From Candidatus Bathyarchaeota archaeon (GTDB taxonomy: Archaea > Thermoproteota > Bathyarchaeia > 40CM-2-53-6 > FEN-987): 35,975 nt of DNA. Position 1 is the stretch's first letter. Every line of letters starts with the position of its first letter. Made by a program: the position numbers and the translations under genes. The notes beneath the pieces are model-generated. The model was not told the DNA's origin and made no database searches. It saw nothing but the letters and a program-made list of their open reading frames with translations. This document shows, piece by piece, positions 33,193 through 35,975 of the stretch. The stretch covers positions 1-35,975 of the forward strand of contig JALHTB010000075.1 of NCBI GenBank assembly GCA_022865625.1. Reading direction: 5' to 3'.

Positions 33193-33212
33193 AAGCGTAC
33201 ACCGCTGCCCTA
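33193..33212 (+). other. tRNA intron 2, in the 5' anticodon stem (20 bases)
   Basis: A textbook bulge-helix-bulge: outer helix AAG/CTT, central helix GGGT/GCCC with one G-U pair, three-base bulges AGA and TAG, inner stem AGCG/CGCT and loop TACAC. Cutting after the second base of each bulge gives the only join that restores the TAGGC/GCCTA anticodon stem. Confidence 0.88.
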
Positions 33213-33330
33213 GCTTCAGGAGCCTATGGCGTAGGCCTTCGGGGGTTCGAATCCCCCCTCCCGCACTCACCACTCCTCAGTAGCAACTCTGTCATGACCG
33301 CAGAGCTTGGCGTCAGGAGAGCGCGCACTC

Positions 33331-33359
33331 ATTCAGATTCAAATCCCGTCCACCCAGCA
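33331..33359 (+). other. Possible tRNA 3'-end remnant
   Basis: TTCAAATCCCGTCCACCC at 33338-33355 looks like the T loop, T-stem 3' strand and acceptor 3' strand of a tRNA. The matching 5' T-stem strand (expected ACGGG) and any matching 5' acceptor are missing, so no intact tRNA exists here. It lies 73 bases past tRNA-Leu and differs from its 3' end. It may be a leftover of integration or a chance resemblance. Confidence 0.25.
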
Positions 33360-33477
33360 TTGCTAGAAGAACATCCTTGTTTCTGAAGAGTCTCGCTTGG
33401 AGAATGTCAGAAGCAGACACGATGGCAAGGCAAGGGACATGAGCGACGAGGAAAGCAAGTAGTTGGTGTGCGGATCG

Positions 33478-33612
33478 TTGAGTGAAGTGGCGAACGAAAC
33501 TCGTATGAAGTACTGTTCGAACTGCGGCAAGAAAATCGAGAAACCCATTCTATCCAAAGGGTACGTTTTCTGCTCAGACAAATGCCGAGAATCATTCACG
33601 GCCAGCCGATGA
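33478..33612 (+). CDS. Small zinc-binding protein (TRASH/YHS-like knuckle)
   Basis: A short frame encoding two cysteine pairs: MKYCSNCGKKIEKPI then YVFCSDKCRESF. The arrangement CxxC...CxxxC with an aromatic before the second pair resembles TRASH or YHS-type metal-binding knuckles. From ATG 33505 the protein has 35 residues; in-frame TTG 33478 or GTG 33487 would add nine or six. Codon use and the four correctly placed cysteines support a real gene despite the small size. It is the only gene in the stretch between the tRNA and 33793. The interval 33613-33780 shows nothing else. Confidence 0.55.
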   Translation: MSEVANETRMKYCSNCGKKIEKPILSKGYVFCSDKCRESFTASR

Positions 33613-33792
33613 GGCTCGAGCCACTATCCTCTGTGTCGCTCAGGGCGGAACTAAATTCTTCTGCTGTAGGCTCGATCGATTCCATGGGATTTGGGTTTGA
33701 CTAGACCTAAATGGCAGAAGAACCGGAAGAGAATGGCAGGCAGAAAGGGCCAGAAGAGCGGTAGGGTGAGGTAGGCAAGCCCGAGCGCTCGG

Positions 33793-33900
33793 CTAGATCC
33801 GGTCCTCGTACTTCGACTTTCTCAGAGGCACAAGGCAATAGGGACAAGTGGACTGAAACTCAGTGAACGCGGTACGGCACTTCGGACAGTACCAACCCAT
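33793..33900 (-). CDS. 35-residue zinc-ribbon protein
   Basis: The protein from ATG 33900 reads MGWYCPKCRTAFTEFQ and then CPYCLVPL, two CxxC knuckles ten residues apart, followed by a charged tail. This is a minimal rubredoxin-type zinc ribbon. Longer in-frame starts exist up to 33996, but the TATA-like box at 33941-33950 places transcription start near 33920, so the short form is preferred. A perfect 12-base palindrome (33781-33792) directly follows the stop and may mark the transcript end. Function unknown; such ribbons often serve as nucleic-acid or protein adaptors. Confidence 0.6.
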   Translation of the reverse strand: MGWYCPKCRTAFTEFQSTCPYCLVPLRKSKYEDRI

Positions 33901-33940
33901 CACAGCCACGTTCTTTGCATACGCATCTCGAGGGCGCAGA

Positions 33941-33950
33941 AGTATAGAAA
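33941..33950 (-). promoter_or_regulatory. TATA-like box of the 35-residue zinc ribbon
   Basis: TTTCTATACT on the minus strand, about 40 bases before ATG 33900, is a fair archaeal TATA match. Confidence 0.4.
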
Positions 33951-34126
33951 AGCTGCGCAGTCGTTGAAGCGTTGAGGAGCAAGTGCAGCCCTGCACAAGA
34001 GTGGAAGTCTCCTCATCTGGTACCCAGGATCACGTAGGCAAGGTCCTTGGCTAGAAGTGCTACGTTCCGTCAAGGATGCTTGGTTTATCAGGCGGGCAGC
34101 CTATTCCACTAACGGTATTGATTGGA

Positions 34127-35767
34127 TTGTCTGAAGGAACAACGCCGATTTACATTCTCCGGGAAGGATCGACACGAAACAGGGGCCACGATGCCCAACG
34201 AAACAACATCATGGCGGCAAAAACCGTTGCCGAAATTATTCGAACGACGCTTGGTCCGCTTGGAATGAGTAAGATGCTTGTGGCCGGCGTGGGTGATGTT
34301 GTCATCACTAGCGACGGTGCCACGATCATGAAAGAATTCGACATTCAGCATCCGGCTGCAAAGATGCTCGTGGAGGTCGCAAAAAGCCAAGACAACGAGG
34401 TCGGTGATGGCACAACCACGGCGGTTGTGCTGGCGGGTGAGCTTCTCTCGAAAGCTGAAGAACTCATGGATCAGGATGTTCACCCAACGATCATCATAGA
34501 TGGTTACAAGAAGGCTTCGGCTGAAGCTCTCCAGATTCTGGCTTCCCTAGCTATCACAGTAGACTCGGCCGACATCAAGACCTTGCGTCAGATAGCAAGC
34601 ACGTCAATGGGAACCAAAGCAGTAGCAACCAGCAAGGACTTCCTTGCCACACTCGCCACTTCGGCCATAACACAGGTAATGGACAACTCGAGCGGAAAGA
34701 CCAAGGCAGATATCGAGAGGATAAAGGTCCTGAAAAAGCACGGCGAAGGAATAGAGCAAACAGAGTTGATCAAAGGGATCGTCCTCGACAAGGAGATTGC
34801 TCACCCAGGGATGCCCAAGCGAGTAGAAGAAGCCAGAATCGCCCTTCTCAATGCTAAGCTCGAGATTGAGAAGACAGAGTTTGACGCAAAGATCACCATC
34901 GAGAGCCCAGACCAGATGAAAATGTTTCTGGATGAGGAGGAAACCATGATGAGGCAGATGGTGGAGAAGATCGCCGAGTCAAAGGCCAACGTAGTGCTAT
35001 CCGAGAAAGGCATTGACGACGTGGTTCTGCATTATCTTGCAAGGCGAGGAATCCTCGCCGTGAAGAATGTTAGCAGCGGCGACATGGAAAAACTTGGAAG
35101 AGCAACCGGTGGGAAAATCGTGGCGACCCTAAAGGATCTAAGCGCTGAATCCTTAGGCGAAGCCAAACTAGTGGAGGAGGTCAAGATCGGTGACGACAAG
35201 CTACTCTACATTAGAGAGTGCAAAGACCCGAAAGCGGTAACTATTGTGATACGAGGCGGTTCCGAACACGTTATCGAGGAAGCTGAACGATCCCTTCACG
35301 ACGGCCTTTGCGTAGTCCGAAATGTCGTTGAGGACGGCAAGATCGTTGCAGGCGGAGGCTCTATTGAGGCAGAACTAGCAAAACAGCTCCGCGACTTCGC
35401 GGTCAAAGTTGGAGGAAGAGAGCAGTTGGCTGTACAATGCTACGCAGAAGCTGTCGAATCAATAGCAATGACGCTCGCACAGAATGCAGGACTCGACCCT
35501 ATCGACATCATGGTTGAACTTAGAATGAAGCACCAAGAGAGCGCAAACAAATGGTTTGGAGTCAGCGTGCGCGATGGAAAGGTGGCTGACATGCTCAACG
35601 AAAGAGTGGTTGAACCTCTTCGCGTCAAACAACAAGCCATCAAGTCATCAACTGAGGTAGCATGCATGATTCTCCGTATCGACGACGTGGTTTCGTCTAA
35701 AGGAGGAAAGGAACCCGCTGGGGGACCGCCGGGGAGAGGTATGCCTCCCGGAATGGGCATGATGTGA
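34127..35767 (+). CDS. Thermosome subunit, second paralogue
   Basis: A second group II chaperonin subunit, closely similar along its whole length to the one at 5144-6778. Shared landmarks are [13 protein letters not shown], the nucleotide loop [43 protein letters not shown] and a Gly/Met/Pro tail ([10 protein letters not shown]). The catalytic Asp-bearing loops are intact. The open frame reaches ATG 34076, but the extra 17 residues are hydrophobic and unlike chaperonin starts. TTG 34127 gives [15 protein letters not shown], matching the family, and GGTTTATCAG near 34081-34090 could be its TATA box. The two subunits probably build mixed rings, possibly at different ratios with temperature or stress. 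Confidence 0.95.
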   Translation: MSEGTTPIYILREGSTRNRGHDAQRNNIMAAKTVAEIIRTTLGPLGMSKMLVAGVGDVVITSDGATIMKEFDIQHPAAKMLVEVAKSQDNEVGDGTTTAVVLAGELLSKAEELMDQDVHPTIIIDGYKKASAEALQILASLAITVDSADIKTLRQIASTSMGTKAVATSKDFLATLATSAITQVMDNSSGKTKADIERIKVLKKHGEGIEQTELIKGIVLDKEIAHPGMPKRVEEARIALLNAKLEIEKTEFDAKITIESPDQMKMFLDEEETMMRQMVEKIAESKANVVLSEKGIDDVVLHYLARRGILAVKNVSSGDMEKLGRATGGKIVATLKDLSAESLGEAKLVEEVKIGDDKLLYIRECKDPKAVTIVIRGGSEHVIEEAERSLHDGLCVVRNVVEDGKIVAGGGSIEAELAKQLRDFAVKVGGREQLAVQCYAEAVESIAMTLAQNAGLDPIDIMVELRMKHQESANKWFGVSVRDGKVADMLNERVVEPLRVKQQAIKSSTEVACMILRIDDVVSSKGGKEPAGGPPGRGMPPGMGMM

Positions 35768-35830
35768 TGAGATAGGAACGCAGCGAGAGCTGAACATATC
35801 ACCAGTTTCGGCTTCAGCCAAAGTGCTCTA

Positions 35831-35975
35831 ATGGTTGTTTCTTCCTCTACTCGGTTGCTTGAAGTTGGACCCAAGATGCGAATAGGAAGCGCTGAGGATG
35901 CGGAAAGTGTGGTGAGGAAGTACTTCCTCGGCACCAGGACTTTCCACGGGAAGATTGTTTCCATGTTCGCCGAGG
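35831..35975 (+). CDS. Start of an unidentified gene (3' end outside window)
   Basis: An open frame runs from ATG 35831 to the window edge (48 codons). The part from the second methionine (MRIGSAEDAESVVRKYFLG) has protein-like composition, with an amphipathic helix followed by a basic strand (TRTFHGKIVSMF). No family recognised. There is no ribosome binding site, but ATATCA near 35796 could be a TATA box. ATG 35876 is an alternative start. Confidence 0.4.
   Translation, partial: MVVSSSTRLLEVGPKMRIGSAEDAESVVRKYFLGTRTFHGKIVSMFAE

Larger units (their letters stand above)
33138..33265 (+). tRNA. tRNA-Leu(CAG) with two introns
   Basis: The acceptor arms GCGGGAG and CTCCCGC pair perfectly, the discriminator is A, and no CCA is encoded. 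The T arm is GGGGG-TTCGAAT-CCCCC. The variable arm TGGCGTAGGCCTTC is the class II type seen in archaeal tRNA-Leu. The anticodon arm appears only after removing 33193-33212: TAGGC-TTCAGGA-GCCTA, a perfect stem with anticodon CAG at 33217-33219. The D arm becomes normal (CCCGAGCCAGGTCTAAGGGG) only after removing 33153-33175. The mature length is 85 bases, as expected for leucine. Both introns sit away from the usual 37/38 site. Confidence 0.93.

Noticed and set aside
33080..33283. Open frames on both strands across the tRNA-Leu gene.
   Set aside because: They only read through the tRNA and its introns; the tRNA fold explains every conserved base.
33711..33764. A 17-codon frame beginning MAEEPEENG.
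   Set aside because: Too short, no ribosome binding site, and charged low-complexity composition.
33781..33792. Perfect 12-base palindrome CCGAGCGCTCGG as an operator.
   Set aside because: It lies at the 3' end of a minus-strand gene with no promoter beside it; a transcript-end hairpin or chance is more likely.
1..35975. CRISPR array, insertion sequence, integrase, defence or toxin-antitoxin genes.
   Set aside because: No regularly spaced repeats, transposase or integrase motifs, or restriction/Cas domains were seen. The only broken genes are the permease and SDR relics.

Overview
The window reads as a piece of an archaeal chromosome with roughly balanced base composition. The archaeal markers are two group II chaperonin (thermosome) genes, archaeal TATA boxes about 25 bases ahead of inferred transcription starts, AGGTGA-type ribosome binding sites followed by ATG, GTG or TTG, a JAMM protease, and a tRNA-Leu interrupted by two bulge-helix-bulge introns. 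The non-canonical tRNA introns and a 'CFI-box' surface protein would fit a TACK lineage (Bathyarchaeia or Nitrososphaeria-like). This is an inference from gene content, not from a phylogeny.

Layout. 1-2.6 kb: the end of threonine synthase, then a YgeW-like carbamoyltransferase and a carbamate kinase, divergently transcribed. 2.6-5.1 kb: a mostly empty stretch with one doubtful Pro/Tyr-rich ORF, a HAD phosphatase, a universal stress protein, and the decayed, apparently chimeric remains of ABC-2 permease genes. 5.1-8.7 kb: thermosome subunit 1, flavin prenyltransferase UbiX behind a perfect 16-base palindrome, a broken short-chain dehydrogenase and a gamma-carbonic anhydrase-like protein. 8.8-13.7 kb: an ABC exporter pair, a phosphohexomutase and seryl-tRNA synthetase. 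13.7-17.9 kb: a B12-dependent ribonucleotide reductase, a JAMM protease with a zinc-ribbon partner, and a divergent ribbon-helix-helix regulator with three repeated motifs in the shared promoter. 18-22.8 kb (minus strand): alkyladenine glycosylase, a GT2 glycosyltransferase, the TldD/TldE pair and an OB-fold protein with an RGG tail. 23-26 kb: a tungsten aldehyde:ferredoxin oxidoreductase and a core MetE-type methionine synthase. 26-28.8 kb: a minus-strand cluster of a variant NRAMP transporter, a soluble PRC-MgtE_N-CBS protein and an unannotated 39-residue one-TM peptide. 29-32.8 kb: LarA-family racemase and a large beta-propeller surface protein. 33.1-36 kb: tRNA-Leu(CAG), two tiny zinc ribbons, thermosome subunit 2 and the start of an unknown gene.

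Most of this is housekeeping. The most system-like locus is the NRAMP/PRC-MgtE_N-CBS/miniprotein cluster. It looks like a metal channel, probably for Mg2+, whose MgtE-type sensory domain is a separate polypeptide. Other points of interest are the doubly interrupted tRNA-Leu, the YgeW-like enzyme with HVLP instead of HCLP beside carbamate kinase, the fused out-of-frame permease relics, and the operator-like repeats between the RHH regulator and the zinc-ribbon/JAMM pair. All function calls rest on motif recognition by eye. No database search or folding calculation was run.
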